Assembly: GCF_950295315.1 (NCBI RefSeq)
Contig: NC_080185.1
Span: 45,551,237-45,615,236, forward strand
DNA: 64,000 bases
DNA from: Erinaceus europaeus
Taxonomy: Eukaryota; Chordata; Mammalia; Eulipotyphla; Erinaceidae
Direction: 5' to 3'
Positions 33,431-45,269 of the stretch are shown here, in pieces (position 1 is the stretch's first letter; each line of letters starts with the position of its first letter). The position numbers were made by a program, and so were the translations under genes. The notes below the pieces were generated by a model. It saw only the letters and a list, made by a program, of their open reading frames with translations, had not been told where the DNA came from and ran no database searches.

Positions 33431-33681
33431 ATCCAGAAGAGAATGGCAAGCTATCTATAAAGCCCTGAATGAAAAAGGGTTTCAACCAAGGATAATATAT
33501 ACTGCTAGACTTTCATTCAAACTAGATGGAGGGATCAAAACTTTCTTAGACAAACAACACACAGTTAAAGAAGCCAACCATCACCAAGCCTGTCCTGAAA
33601 GAGGATATAAAAGACCTCTTATAAACAAGAACATCACTATCATACTTACAGTATATCAGAGCAAATAAAAAATTGTTGAAA

Positions 33682-36642
33682 ATGGCACTACAGTACATTA
33701 AATCCATAATATCAATAACTTTCAATGGCTTAAACTCACCCATCAAAAGGCACAGAGTGGGAGGATGGATCAGAAAACATAATCCAACCATATGCTGCTT
33801 GCAATAATCCTATCTGATCCAACAAGATAAACACAGGCTTAAAGTGAAAGGATGGAAAACTATCATACAGGCTAATGGACCACACAAAAAGGCAGGAACA
33901 GCCATTTTCATCTCTGACACAATAGATTTTAAATTAAATAAAGTAATAAAAGATAGGCAAGGCCATTACATAGTTATTAGAGGATCAATCAGCCAAGAAG
34001 ACTAAACAATTATTAACATCTATGGAACCAATGAGGAGTGATCTAATACATCAAAAACCTATTGAAAGAGCTACACAAATACATCAATAGTAATATAATA
34101 GTGGGAGATTTTAACCCCCACTCTCACACTTAGATCAACAAAGCAGAGAATCAACAAAGAAACAAGAGAAATAAATGAAGAGATGGACAGACTAGACCTC
34201 CTGGACATTTTCAGAGTTCTTCATCCCAAAAATTGCAATACACATTCTTTTCAAATCCACACAATATATACTCAAGAATAGACTACATGTTAGGCCACGA
34301 AGACAGTGTCATCAAATTCTAGAGCATTGAAAACATCCCAAGTATCTTCTCAGACCACAGTGGAGTAAAGCTAACATTTAACAACAAACAGAAAATTACT
34401 AAAAGAAACAGAATTTGGAAGCTAAACAACATACTGCTTAAGAGCCAATGGATGAGAGAGTCACTCAAGAAAGAAATTCAAACGTTCCTGGAAACAAATG
34501 AAAATGAAGATACAACCTATCAAAATATTTGGGACAATACAGCAGTATTGAGAGGGAACCTCAGAGCCATACAATCACATATTAACGAACAAGAAAAAGC
34601 TCAAATAAATGACTTTACTGTACACCTCAAGGATTTAGAGGAAGAGGAACAAAGGAACCCTAAAGTAACAGAAGGACAGAAATCACTAAAAGTAGAGCAG
34701 AAATAAACAACATCAAAAATAAGAAAACCATACAAAAGATCAATGAAGCCAGATGTTGGTTCTTTGAAAAATTAAACAAGATGGTAAAAGCCCCTAGCCA
34801 GACTCACTAAACAAAAAAAAGGGAGAAGACTCAAATTAATAGAATTGTAAACGATAGAGGAGATATCACAAATGACCAAGCTAGAACATCTGGAAAAATG
34901 GAAGAATTCCTAGAAACATATACCCTTCCATAATTGAACCAAGAAGAACTGAAAAACCTAAATACACCAATCACAGACAAAGAATTCAAAACTGTTATTA
35001 AGAATCTCCCCAAAAACAAAAGTCCTGGACCAGAAGGCTTCACAAATTCTACAAAACCTTCAGGAAATGGTAAATGCCTATATTTCTGATGCCTTTTCTA
35101 AAGATTAAAGAAACAGAAACACTCCCTTCCACCTTCTATGAAGCCAAAATCACCCTGGTACCAAAAGCAGATAGGGACACAGAAAAAAAAGGAAAACTGC
35201 AGAGCAATATCTCTGATGAGCATAGATGCAAAAATAGTAAACAAAATTCTGGCCAACCAGATACAACTGTATATCAAAAAGATTGTTCATCGTGACCAAG
35301 TGGGATTTATCCCATTAATGCAAGGTTGGTTCAACATACATAAGTCAATCAGTGTCATTCACCACATCAATAAAAGCAAAGCCAAAAACCACATGATTAT
35401 CTCAATAGATGCAGAGAAAGCCTTTGACAAAATCCAAAACCCATTCATGCTCAAAACTCTACAAATAATGGGAATAGATGGAAAATTCCTCACGATAGTG
35501 GAATCTATATATAACAACATCATACTCAATGGACAGAAGCTGAAAACACTCCCCCTCAGATCAAGGAATAGACAGGGCTGTCCATTATCACCATTACTCT
35601 TCAACTTAGTATTGGAAGTTCTTGCCATAGCAACCAGGCAGATAAAGAAATCAAAGGAATACAGATTGGAAAGGAAGAAGTCAAGCTCTCACTACTCGCA
35701 GATGATATGATAGTATACATAGAAAAACCTAAAACATCCAGCAGAAAGCTACTGGAAGTTATTCAGTAATATAGCAAGGTGTCAGGCTACAAAATCAGTG
35801 TACAAAAATCAGTGGCATTTCTTTATGCAAACATTAAATCTGAAGCAAAAGACATCCAGAAATCACTCCCACTCACTGTTCCAGCAAAATCAATAAAATA
35901 CGTAGGAATAAACCTGACCAAAGAAGTGAAAGACTTGTATACTGAAAACTATGAGTCACTTACAAGGAAATAGAAACTGTTACCAAGAAATGGAAAGACA
36001 TTCCATGCTCATGGATTGGAAATAAACATCATCAAAATGAATATTCTCCCCAGAGCCATATAGAAATTTAGTTAGATACCCATCAAAGATCCACCAAGCT
36101 TCTTAAAGAGAATTTAACAAAAACTACAATCATTTATCTGGAACCAGAAAATATCTAGAATTGTCAGAACTCTTGAGGAAAAGAAACATAAATGGAAGCA
36201 TCACACTCCCACATCTCAAACTATATTATAAGTCCATCATCATCAAAACAGCCTGGTACTGGAACAGAAATAGGCACACAGACCAGTGAAACAGAATTGA
36301 AAGCCCAGAAATAAACCTCACACCTATGGACATCTAATCCTTGATAAGGAGGCCCAAAGTATTAAATGGGAATAGGAAGCTCTCTTCAATAAACAGTACT
36401 GGGAAAACTGGGTTGTAACATGCAGAAGAATGAAATTGAACCACCTTATCTTACCAGAAACAAAATTCAACTCCAAATGGATCAAGGACCTGGATGTCAG
36501 GCCAGAAACTATCAAATATTTAGAGGAAAACATTGGTGGAACACTTTCCCACCTAAACCTCAAGGGCATCTTTGATGAAACAAACCCTATTGCGAGGAAG
36601 ACTAAGGCAGAAATAAACCAGTGGGACTACATCAAACTTATA
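33682..36642 (+). pseudogene. L1 ORF2 (endonuclease and reverse transcriptase), broken (copy 4a)
   Basis: From ATG 33,682 the text reads as an APE-type endonuclease start (FNGLNSPIKRHRVGGWI), but with many stops. The linker at 34,452-34,690 is open. The palm motif [12 protein letters not shown] lies at about 35,400, [10 protein letters not shown] at about 35,575-35,605, and the catalytic region at about 35,695-35,725 reads ADDMIVYIE out of frame with what precedes. The C-terminal part ends at about 36,640 without a cysteine/histidine domain. Confidence 0.85.
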
Positions 36643-39572
36643 GCCATACAATCACATATTAAACACCAAAAAGAAGCTCAAATGAACGACCTTACTGCAC
36701 ACCTCCAGGACTTGGAGGAAGAGGAACAAAAGAACCCTAAAGCAACCAGAAGGACAGAAATCATTAAACTTAGAGCATAAATCAACAACATCGAAAATAA
36801 AAGAACCATACAGCAGATCAATGAAGCCAAATGTTGGTTCTTTGAAAGATTAAACAAAATTGACAAACCCCTAGTCAGACTCACAAAACAAAAAAGAGAG
36901 AAGACTCAAATTAATAGAATTGTAAACGCTGGAGGAAATATCACAACTGACACCACAGAAATCCAGAGAATCCTGCGAAACTTCTATAAAGAACTATATA
37001 CCACCAAGCTAGAGAATCTGGAAGAAATGGAACAATTTCTAAAAACATATGCCCTTCCAAAATTGAACCAAGAAGAACTAAAAAATCTAAATGCACCAAT
37101 CACAGACAAAGAAATTGAAACCATTATTAAGAATCTCCCCAACAACAAAAGTCCTGGACCAGATGGCTTCACAAACGAATTCTACAAAACTTTCAGGAAA
37201 CAGTTAGTACCCATACTTCTTAAGCTTTTCCATAAGATTGAAGAAACAGGAATACTCCCTTCCACCTTTTATGAAGCCAACATCACCCTGATACCAAAAG
37301 CTGATAGGGACAGAACAGAAAAAGAAAACTACAGACCAATATCTCTGATGAACATAGATGCCAAAATATTAAACAAGATCTTGGCCAACTGGTTACAGCA
37401 ACATATCAAAAAGATTGTTCATCATGACTAAGTGGGATTAATCCCAGGAATGCAAAGTTGGTTCAACATCCGTAAGTCAATCAATGTCATTCACCACATC
37501 AATCAAAGCAAAGCCAAAAACCACATGATTATCTCAATAGATGCAGAGAAAGCCTTTGACAAAATCCAACGCCCATTGATGCTCAAAACTCTACAAAAAA
37601 TGGGAATAGATGGGAAATTCCTCAAGATAGTGGGGTCTATATATAGCAAACCTACAGCCAACATCATACTCAATGGACAGAAGCTGAAAGCATTCCCCCA
37701 CAGATCGGGGACTAGACAAGGCTGTCCACTGTCACCGTTACTCTTCAACATATTATTGGAAGTTCTTGCCATAGCAATCAGGGACGAGAAAGAAATCAAA
37801 GTAATACAGATTGGAAGGGAGGAAGTCAAGCTCTCACTATTTGCAGATGATATGATAGTATACATAGAAAGACCTAAAGAATCCAGTAGAAAATTAAAGG
37901 AAGTTATTAGGCAATACAGCAAGGTATCAGGCTACAAAATCAATGTACAAAAATCAGTGGCATTTCTTTATGCAAACACTAAATCCGAAGAAGAAGACAT
38001 TCAGAAATCACTCCCATTTACTATTTCAGCAAAATCAATCAAATACCTAGGAATAAAGTTGACTAAAGAAGTCAAAGACTTGTATGCTGAAAACTATGAG
38101 GCGCCACTCAAGAAAATAGAAACTGATACCAAGAAATGGAAAGATATCCCATGCTTATGGATTTGAAGAATAAATATCATCAAAATGAATATTCTCCCAA
38201 GAGCCATATACAAATTTAATGCAATACCCAGCAAAGTTCCACCAAGCTTCTTTAAGAGAATAGAACAAACACTACAATCATTTATCTGGAACCTGAAAAC
38301 ACCTAGAATTGCCAAAAACATCTTGAGGAAAAGAAAGGAAATGATGGAGGCATCAGACTCCAAGACCTTAAACTATATTATAAAGCCATCATCATCAAAA
38401 CAGCATGGTACTGGAACAAAAATAGGCACACAGAGCAGTGGGACAGAATTGAAAGCCCAGAACTAAATCCCCACACCTATGGACATCTAATCTTTGATAA
38501 GGGGGCACAAAGGATTAAATGGAAAAAGGAGGATCTCTTCAATAAATGGTTCTGGGAAAACTGGGTTGTAACATGCAGAAGAAAGAAATTGAACCACTTT
38601 ATCTCACCAGAAACAAAAATCAACTCCAAATGGATCAAAGACCTATATGTCAGACCAGAAACAATCAAATACTCAGAGGAAAACATTGGTAAAACACTTT
38701 ACCACCTACACCTCAAGGACATCTTTGATGAATCAAACCCAATTGCAAGGAAGACTAAAGCAGAAACAAACCAATGGGACTACATAAAATTGAAAAGCTT
38801 CTGCACATCCAAAGAAACTATTAAACAAACAGAGAGACCCCTCACAGAATGGGAGAAGATTTTCACATGCCAGACATCAGACAAGAAACTAATCATCAAA
38901 ATATATAAAGAGCTCAGCAAACTTAGCTCCAAAAAAGCAAATGACCCCATCCATAAATGGGAAGAGTATATCAACAAAACATTCACTACAGAGGAGGCCC
39001 AAAAGGCTAACAAACATATGAAAAACTGCTCTAGGTCACTGATTGTCAGAGAAATGCAAATTAAGACAACACTAAGATACCACCTCACTCCTGTAAGAAT
39101 GGCATACATCAAAAAGGATAGCAGCAACAAATGCTGGAGAGGATATGGGGACAGAGGAACCCTTTTACATTGCTGGTGGGAATGTAAATTGTTCCAGGCT
39201 CTGTGGAGAGCAGTCTGGAAAACTCTCAGAAGGCTAGACATGAACCTTCCATATGATCCAGTAATTCCTCTCCTGGGGTTATACCCCAAGGACTCCATAA
39301 CACCCAACCAAAAAGAGGTGTGTACTCCTATGTTCATAGCAGCACAATTCATAATAGCTAAAACCTGGAAGCAACCCAGGTGCCCAACAACAGATGAGTG
39401 GCTGAGAAAGCTGTGGTATATATACACAATGGAATACTATGCAGCTATCAAGAACAATGAACCCACCTTCTCTGACCCATCTCGGACAGAGCTAGAAGGA
39501 ATTATGTTAAGTGAACTAAGTCAGAAAGATAAAGATGAGTATGGGATGATCCCACTCATTAACAGAAGTTGA
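36643..39572 (+). pseudogene. L1 ORF2, reverse transcriptase to C-terminus (copy 4b)
   Basis: The longest L1 coding remnant in the window. Open pieces: 37,027-37,431 (fingers, with '[15 protein letters not shown]'), 37,432-38,166 (palm: [26 protein letters not shown], and the catalytic [10 protein letters not shown]), 38,185-38,466 (thumb), and 38,589-39,572 (327 codons, C-terminal region including 'WWECKLFQALW' and ending LINRS). Breaks include a TAA at 37,429-37,431, a TGA at about 38,164 and a frame change near 38,460. A stop also lies near 36,778. Antisense frames of up to 215 codons here are shadows. Confidence 0.92.
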
Positions 39573-40915
39573 GTAAGAAGATCTGAAAGGGAAACAAAAA
39601 GCAGGACCTCATCAAATTGTAAGTAGGGCACCAAAGTAAAAACCCTGTGGTGAGGGGTAGACATGCAGCTTCCTGGGACAGTGGGGGGTGGGAGTGGTTG
39701 GGAGGGATGGGTCACAGTCCTTTGGTGGTGGGAATGGTGTTTATGTACACTCCTAGCAAAATGTAGACATATAAATCAGTAGTTGATTAATATGGGAGGG
39801 GGAAAATTAATTGTATGTCTCAAAGTTTTTCAAAACACAAACTGAATCCTTTTAATATTTAGGCTGTGTATTTGATATGTGGGCTCTCTCAAAAGCCTAG
39901 ACCATGTAGATTAGAAGCATCCAATAGCACAGCTATATAAAAGATACTGGATACTGTACAGCAAACCATACCAAAAGGACTTTTCAAAGTTAACCCAATT
40001 ACCAAATAATGTGATGATAACAGTAACTATCGATTGTCTTTTTGAACCCTAAGGCAGCAGGAACCTCACATCTCCACTATATAGCCCCTACTTCCCCCAG
40101 TCCTGGAACCCTTGGATAGGGCCCACTTTCCCGTATGCGTCTCCCAATCCATACCAAATAATATTGCATCTGCCGATCACGACCTAACCAACGCAATAAT
40201 TGCCACCTCAACATGCTTCACCTTAGACTGTGTCCAGAGACTTCACAAGTGGAATGACAACCCTTCAGCTTCATTACTCAGGTGAGACCTTTCCTTTTAT
40301 AGTACACTCTAATTTCATCTCAGGTCGTTCACTTTCTAACAAAGTCCCATAACCTAGATATACACCAGTTTCTGTGAGAGAGAGCTTATGTTCACACATA
40401 TCCATAAACTACTGCAAAATATATACCTGAAAGAAGAAGTACACTAGAGTTTGCAGTGAGTGCCCCCCTAACACTTCCTCTCCACTATTCCAAGCTTTGG
40501 GTCCATGATGCTCAACAATTTGCTTGGCTTCGTATGTTAACTCTCTTTTCAATCACCAGGTTCCAGATGCCACCAGGATGCTGGCCGGGCTCCCCTGGAT
40601 TGAAGACCCAACCAATTTGTCCTGGAGCTCAGCTTCCCCAGAGACACACCCTTCTGGGGATAGAGAGAGACAGACTGGGAGTATGGACCGACCAGTCAAC
40701 GCCCATGTTCAGCGGGGAAGCAATTACAGAAGCCAGACCTTCTACCTTCTGCAACCCTCAATGACCCCAGGTCCATGCTCCCAGAGGGATAGAGGATGGG
40801 AAAGCTATCAGGGAGGGGGTGGGTTATGGAGATTATGTGGTGGGAATTGTGTGGAGTTGTACCCCTCCTACCTTATGGTTTTGTTAATTATTCCTTTCTT
40901 AAATTAAAAAAAAAT
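36643..40915 (+). mobile_element. L1 copy 4b: ORF2 from linker to end, 3' UTR, A-tail
   Basis: It begins at GCCATACAATCACATATTA, the same sequence found at 34,566, so about 2.08 kb of ORF2 is present twice in direct order. It ends in the full family 3' UTR and AATTAAAAAAAAATAAATAA. Less decayed than copy 4a: long open pieces survive. It has no endonuclease domain of its own. Confidence 0.9.
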
Positions 40916-40999
40916 AAATAAGTAAAAAACAAACGATGGCTGGGTCCTTTTGCTCTACCACTCAAGCAATACTGATCCTGAAATGATCCATTAATCACA

Positions 41000-41562
41000 G
41001 GAGTGAGGAAAATACTATCAGAAATAAGGAAATAATCCATGTGACCCTAAAAGAAAATATGAGCTATCGTGAAGTAATTAGAAAACTGAAAGCTGAAAGA
41101 GCTAAGCTAAAAGGCTACATAGTAGAGCAAGCTAATACTGTAAATGAACAAGATAAAAAAAATAGCTGAACTGAAGACTCTGAGGAAAGGGATACCTGAA
41201 TACAGAAAGAGAAAAAAGAATTAGCCATTAGATGGAGGGATTAAAAACATTCTCATACAAGGAACAGTTAAAGTAGGCAACTATCACCAAGTGAAAGGAT
41301 GGAAAACTGTCTTACAAGCTAATGGATCACAAAAAAGAAAAAAAAGACAGAGCAGGAACAAATTTTCTCATCTCTAACACATAGACTTTAAAATAAATAA
41401 AGTAAATAAAAGATGGGCATGGTCATTACATAGTGATCAGATGATCAATGATCTAAGAGGATTTAATAATTAACATCCAATGAGGGCCTATCTAAATATG
41501 TCAAACACTTACTGAAAAAGCTACAAAAATAGAATAGTAACATACAAGTAGTAGGAGACTTC
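41000..41562 (+). mobile_element. Old L1 (copy 5), ORF1 remnant and endonuclease region
   Basis: ORF1-like 'gaagtaattagaaaactgaaagctgaaagagc' (about 41,071) is followed after a deletion by endonuclease-region text ('tgaaaggatggaaaactgtcttacaagctaatgg') and ends at the VVGDF motif, split by the foreign retrotransposon at 41,563. It resumes with the next residues at 42,573. Confidence 0.75.
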
Positions 41563-42549
41563 TACTGGTTCAACATCCTCGAGGAAACATTCACGAAAGA
41601 CATGTCTCTGATACCTGATTACTGTAAATAATGGCGACTAATCCCTAGCACTGCAAAAATGGTATCATCTGTTTTCCATCTACACCATGCCTCGGCCTCG
41701 CGTGAGCTTAATGTGCAGCTTGACGATACGAGAATCCGGCATGAAGCCCAGCCAGTCTATCTTGGCGTTACTCTCAATCGCACACTGTCATTTCAAGAAC
41801 ATCTCATAAAAACTGCAGCAAAGGTGGGCGCGAGGAATAACATCATTGCAAGACTGGCCAGCTCCTCATGGGGCACGAGCGCTTCCACACTGTGATCATC
41901 ATCTCTGGCATTATGCTATTCCACTGCAGAATACTGTGCCCCAGTATGGTTCCGTAGCCCCCATGTCCACTAGGTCGATTCCAAATTATATTCCTCCATG
42001 AGGGTAATTTCTGGAACCATCCGTTCCACCTCGGTTCCATGGCTGCCAGTTCTTAGCAACATCGCCCCGCCAGATATTCGTCGGGATGTGGCATCATCTA
42101 AGTTCATTTCCCAAGTCTATGCTCAACCGGACCAGCCAATATACGCGGATATCTTTGCCCACCCTGTCCAATGCTTGACGTCTCATCATCCAATCCGGTC
42201 TCCTACGCCTACACTGAACTTCTCTGTTCCAGACTCTTGGAAACAGAGTTGGCAGTCAGCTGAGGTAAAGAACAAACACACAGACCCCTGCAAGCGTCAA
42301 CCCAGCTTTGACCTAGCACGTTATGATTGGACCCTCCTCAATCGCTATCAAACAGGCCATGGCCGGTGTGCCACTATGTTCCACTGCTGAGGAGCCAGGG
42401 ACGACCCGAACTGCCCCTGCAGCTACAGACAGACTATGACCCACATAGTCAACGACTGCCACCTCTCCAGATTCAAAGGAGGTCTCGACACTTTACATCA
42501 GGCTCAACCTGATGCTGTTGACTGGCTACGGAAGAAGGGCAAACGCTAG
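41563..42549 (+). pseudogene. Reverse-transcriptase C-terminal region of the jockey/I-like element
   Basis: One reading frame (codons starting at 41,659, 41,998 and so on) runs the whole length with no frameshift. It is broken only by stops at 41,629 (TAA), 41,893 (TGA), 41,971 (TAG) and 42,388 (TGA). The thumb-region motif PVYLGVTLNRTLSFQEH (about 41,753-41,803) is followed by AEYCAPVW (about 41,925), VISGTIRSTSVPWLPVLSN (about 42,001-42,060) and the terminal TMTHIVNDCHLSRFKGGL (about 42,435-42,488). That order is typical of the C-terminus of invertebrate jockey/I-group 'pol-like' proteins, with CPC...TMTHIV..C as a terminal Cys/His motif. L1 ORF2 has no such end. The TGA at 41,893 is where related proteins tend to have arginine, so CGA to TGA decay is likely. 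The catalytic FADD part lies upstream of the truncation and is absent. Confidence 0.85.
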
Positions 42550-42560
42550 AAGAAGAAGAA
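41563..42560 (+). mobile_element. Jockey/I-group-like non-LTR retrotransposon, 5'-truncated, with (GAA)n tail and TSD
   Basis: This 998-bp segment interrupts L1 copy 5. The 12-bp repeat GTAGGAGACTTC occurs at 41,551-41,562 and 42,561-42,572, and removing the insert restores the L1 frame. It ends not in poly(A) but in AGAAGAAGAAGAA right after a TAG stop at 42,547-42,549. Base composition (CpG-rich, GC-richer) differs sharply from the AT-rich L1 around it. Only the last third or so of ORF2 is present, as expected from 5' truncation. Clade placement (jockey, I or a relative) is from recognised protein motifs only. Confidence 0.88.
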
Positions 42561-42572
42561 GTAGGAGACTTC

Positions 42573-42777
42573 AATACCCAACTCTCAGACTAAGACAGGT
42601 CATCTAAGCAGAGAATCAGGAAAGAAATGAGAGACTTAATTACAGAGATGGACAGACTAGATCATCTGGAAATTTTCAGAGTTCTTCACCCCAAGAAATT
42701 GGAATACACATTTCTTTTCAAATCCACATAGCACATCCTCAAGGATAAATGATATGTTAGTCCAAAAAGATAGTATT
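42573..42777 (+). mobile_element. Old L1 (copy 5), endonuclease region continued
   Basis: It resumes with 'NTQLSD' directly after the GDF motif before the insert, and runs through 'MDRLDHLEIFRVLHPKK' to the next insertion at 42,778. Confidence 0.78.
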
Positions 42778-43802
42778 AACATCCAATAGCACAGCTGTAT
42801 ACAAGATACTCGATACTGTACAGCAAACCATAACAAAGGGACTTTTCAAAGTTAACCCAATTAACAAATAATGTGATGATAATATTAACAATCGATTGTC
42901 TTTTTGAACCCTAAGACAGCAGGAACCTCACATCTTCACTATAGAGCCCCTACTTCCCCCAGTCCTGGAACCCTTGGATAGGGCCCACTTTCCCGTATGC
43001 ATCTCCCAATCCAAACCAAATGATACTGCATCCGCCGATCACAACCTAACCAACGCAACGATTGCTACCTCAACATGCTTCACCTCAGACTGTGTCCAGA
43101 GACTTCACGTGTGGAATGACAACCCTTCAGCTTCATTACTCGGGTGAGACCTTTCCTTTTATAGTACACTCTAATTTCATCTCAGGTCGTTCACTTTCTA
43201 ACAAAGTCCCATAACCTAGATATACACCAGTTTCTGTGAGAGAGAGCTTATGTGCACACGTATCCATAAACTACTGCAAAATATATACCTGAAAGCAGAA
43301 GTACACTAGAGTTTGCAGTGAGTACCTCACTAACACTTCCTCTCCACTATTCCAAGCTTGGGATCCATGATTGCTCAACAAATTGTTTGGCTTCGTATGT
43401 TAACTCTCTTTTCAATCACCAGGTTCCAGATGCCACCAGGATGCTGGCCAGGCTTCCCTGGATTGAAGACCCCACCAATGTGTCCTGGAGCTCAGCTTCC
43501 CCAGAGACACACCTTACTAGGGAAAGAGAGAGGCAGACTGGGAGTATGGACTGACCAGTCAACGCCCATGTTCAGCAGGGAAGCAATTACAGAAGCCAGA
43601 CCTTCTACCTTCTGCAACCCTCAATGACCCTGGGTCCATGCTCCCAGAGGGCTAGAGAATGGGAAAGCTATAATGGGAAGGGGTGGGTTATGGAGATTGG
43701 GTGGTGGGAATTGTGTGGATTTGTACCCCTCCTACCTTATGTTTTTGTTCATTAATCCTTTCTTAAATAAAAATTAAAAAAAAAAAACACCCAACCAAAA
43801 AA
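42778..43802 (+). mobile_element. L1 3'-UTR-only insertion with 14-bp target-site duplication
   Basis: It starts within the family 3' UTR ('aacatccaatagcacagctgtatac', compare 39,918) and ends in an A-rich tail that contains CACCCAACC between A-runs. AAAAAGATAGTATT at 42,764-42,777 and 43,803-43,816 flanks it. Very similar to 39,918-40,915, so relatively young. Confidence 0.92.
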
Positions 43803-43816
43803 AAAAAGATAGTATT

Positions 43817-44246
43817 GACAAATTCCAGAGAATGAAAATCATCCCAAGCATCTTTTCATGCCACAGTGAAATTAAGTTAACACTTAACAACAAACATAAA
43901 ATTGCTAAAAGTCTCCAAATATGGAAACTCAACAAAACACTGCTTAGCAAACACTAACTCAAAGAGTAACTCAGGGAAGAAATTCAAATGTTCCTAGAAT
44001 CAAATGAAAATGAATATATGAGCTATCAAAATATTTGGGAAAATGCTAAAGCAATACTTAGAGGGAAACTCACAGCCATACTGGCACACATTAGGAAACA
44101 AGAAAAAAGAAAAAGCTCAAGTAAACAGCCTTACTGCATGTCTTGAAAACTTAGAAGAAGAGCAACAAAGAAATCCTAAAGCAATCAGAAATACTGAAAT
44201 AACTAAAACTAAGGCAGAAAAAAGTAACATTGAAAATAAGAGAAAC
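43817..44246 (+). mobile_element. Old L1 (copy 5), ORF2 linker region
   Basis: 'acaaattccagagaatgaaaatcatcccaagcatcttttc' continues the ORF2 text split at 42,777 and runs to 'TKAEKSNIENKRN', where a SINE-B is inserted. Confidence 0.78.
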
Positions 44247-44467
44247 AGGGGCTGGGTGGTGGCGCACCAGGTTGAACACACTTGTTACAATGTGCAAGGA
44301 CCTAGGTTCAAGCCCCTGCTCCCTACCTGCAGGGGGAGAGCTTTGGGAGTGGTGAAGCAGAACTACAGGTGTCTCTGTCTATCTCCCTCTCTATCTCCCC
44401 CTTCCCACTTGATATATGGCTATTTCTAGCCAATAAAAAATAAAAATAATTCTAAAAATTTAAAAAA
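44247..44467 (+). mobile_element. SINE-B, full length with 15-bp target-site duplication
   Basis: The head AGGGGCTGGGTGGTGGCGCA, B box GGTTCAAGCCCC, middle GGGAGTGGTGAAGCAGAACT and tail CCAATAAAAAATAAAAATAA are present. GAAAATAAGAGAAAC at 44,232-44,246 and 44,468-44,482 flanks it. Confidence 0.93.
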
Positions 44468-44482
44468 GAAAATAAGAGAAAC

Positions 44483-45268
44483 GTGCAAAATATAATGAAG
44501 CCAAATGTTGGTTATTTGGAAAAAATTACTAACACTTAGCCATACTGACTAAAAAAGGGGAGAAGACTCAAATAAATATAATTGTAAATGATAGGATAGA
44601 CATAAAAGCAGACACCACAGAACTCCAAAATTTCATGTGAAATTTTGACACCAAGCTAGAGAACCTGGAGGAAATGGAAGAATTCATAGAAACATACTCC
44701 CTTCCAAAACTGAACCATGAAGAACTACAAAACTTATATGGAACAATGACAAACAAGGAAGAATAAATAGTTATTAAGAACTTTCCCAAAAATAAAAGTC
44801 CAGCACCAGATGCCTTTACAAATTACTTCCACAAAACCTTCACATAACAATTAATACCTCTACAATGAAAGCTCTTCCAAAAGATCAAGACACAGAAATA
44901 TTCCCTTACAGTTTTTATGAAGCCAACATCACCCTGATAGCAAAAGAAGATAGGGACACAACAAAAAAGGAAAACGACAGACCAATATCTCTGATGAACA
45001 TAGACGCTAAGATACTGAACAAAATATTAGTCAGTCAAATACAGCAGTATATTAAAAAGATTGTTCATTGTGACCAAGTAAAATTTAGCCCAGTAATGCA
45101 AGGCTGGTTCAATATATGTAACCAATCAACGTGTTTCACCACATCAATAAAAGTGAAACCAAAAAACACATGATTATTTCAATAAATACAGAGAAAGCCT
45201 TTGACAAAATACAACATCCACTAATGACCAAAACACTACAAAAATTGAGAATAGATGGTAAATTCCAT
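44483..45268 (+). pseudogene. Old L1 ORF2 fingers and palm remnant (copy 5)
   Basis: The reading includes '[20 protein letters not shown]' (about 44,750-44,820), '[20 protein letters not shown]' (about 44,975-45,035) and a degraded 'AEKAFDKIQ' at about 45,190. Open only in pieces (44,865-45,173). It stops at about 45,268, before the catalytic FADD, where L1 5'-UTR text begins. Confidence 0.8.
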
Positions 45269-45269
45269 G

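Larger units (their letters stand above)
31718..36642 (+). mobile_element. L1 copy 4a: 5' UTR, ORF1, ORF2 up to the C-terminal region
   Basis: The 5' UTR wording ('tggtcctaaggatgacaccaaggaggtgactata') parallels 47,510-47,540, and the pyrimidine-rich segment at 32,210-32,340 parallels 47,870-48,310. ORF1 and ORF2 remnants follow. ORF2 runs through the whole reverse transcriptase into 'QWDYIKL' (about 36,620-36,640), then jumps back to text already seen at 34,566. This copy has lost its 3' end; copy 4b starts at the jump. Confidence 0.85.

Noticed and set aside
38780..39427. 215-codon minus-strand open frame
   Set aside because: Antisense shadow of the open L1 ORF2 C-terminal frame at 38,589-39,572.
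42327..42512. Separate 61-codon frame in the jockey/I-like element
   Set aside because: It is in a different frame from the conserved TMTHIVNDC motif, which reads on in the main frame after a single TGA at 42,388.
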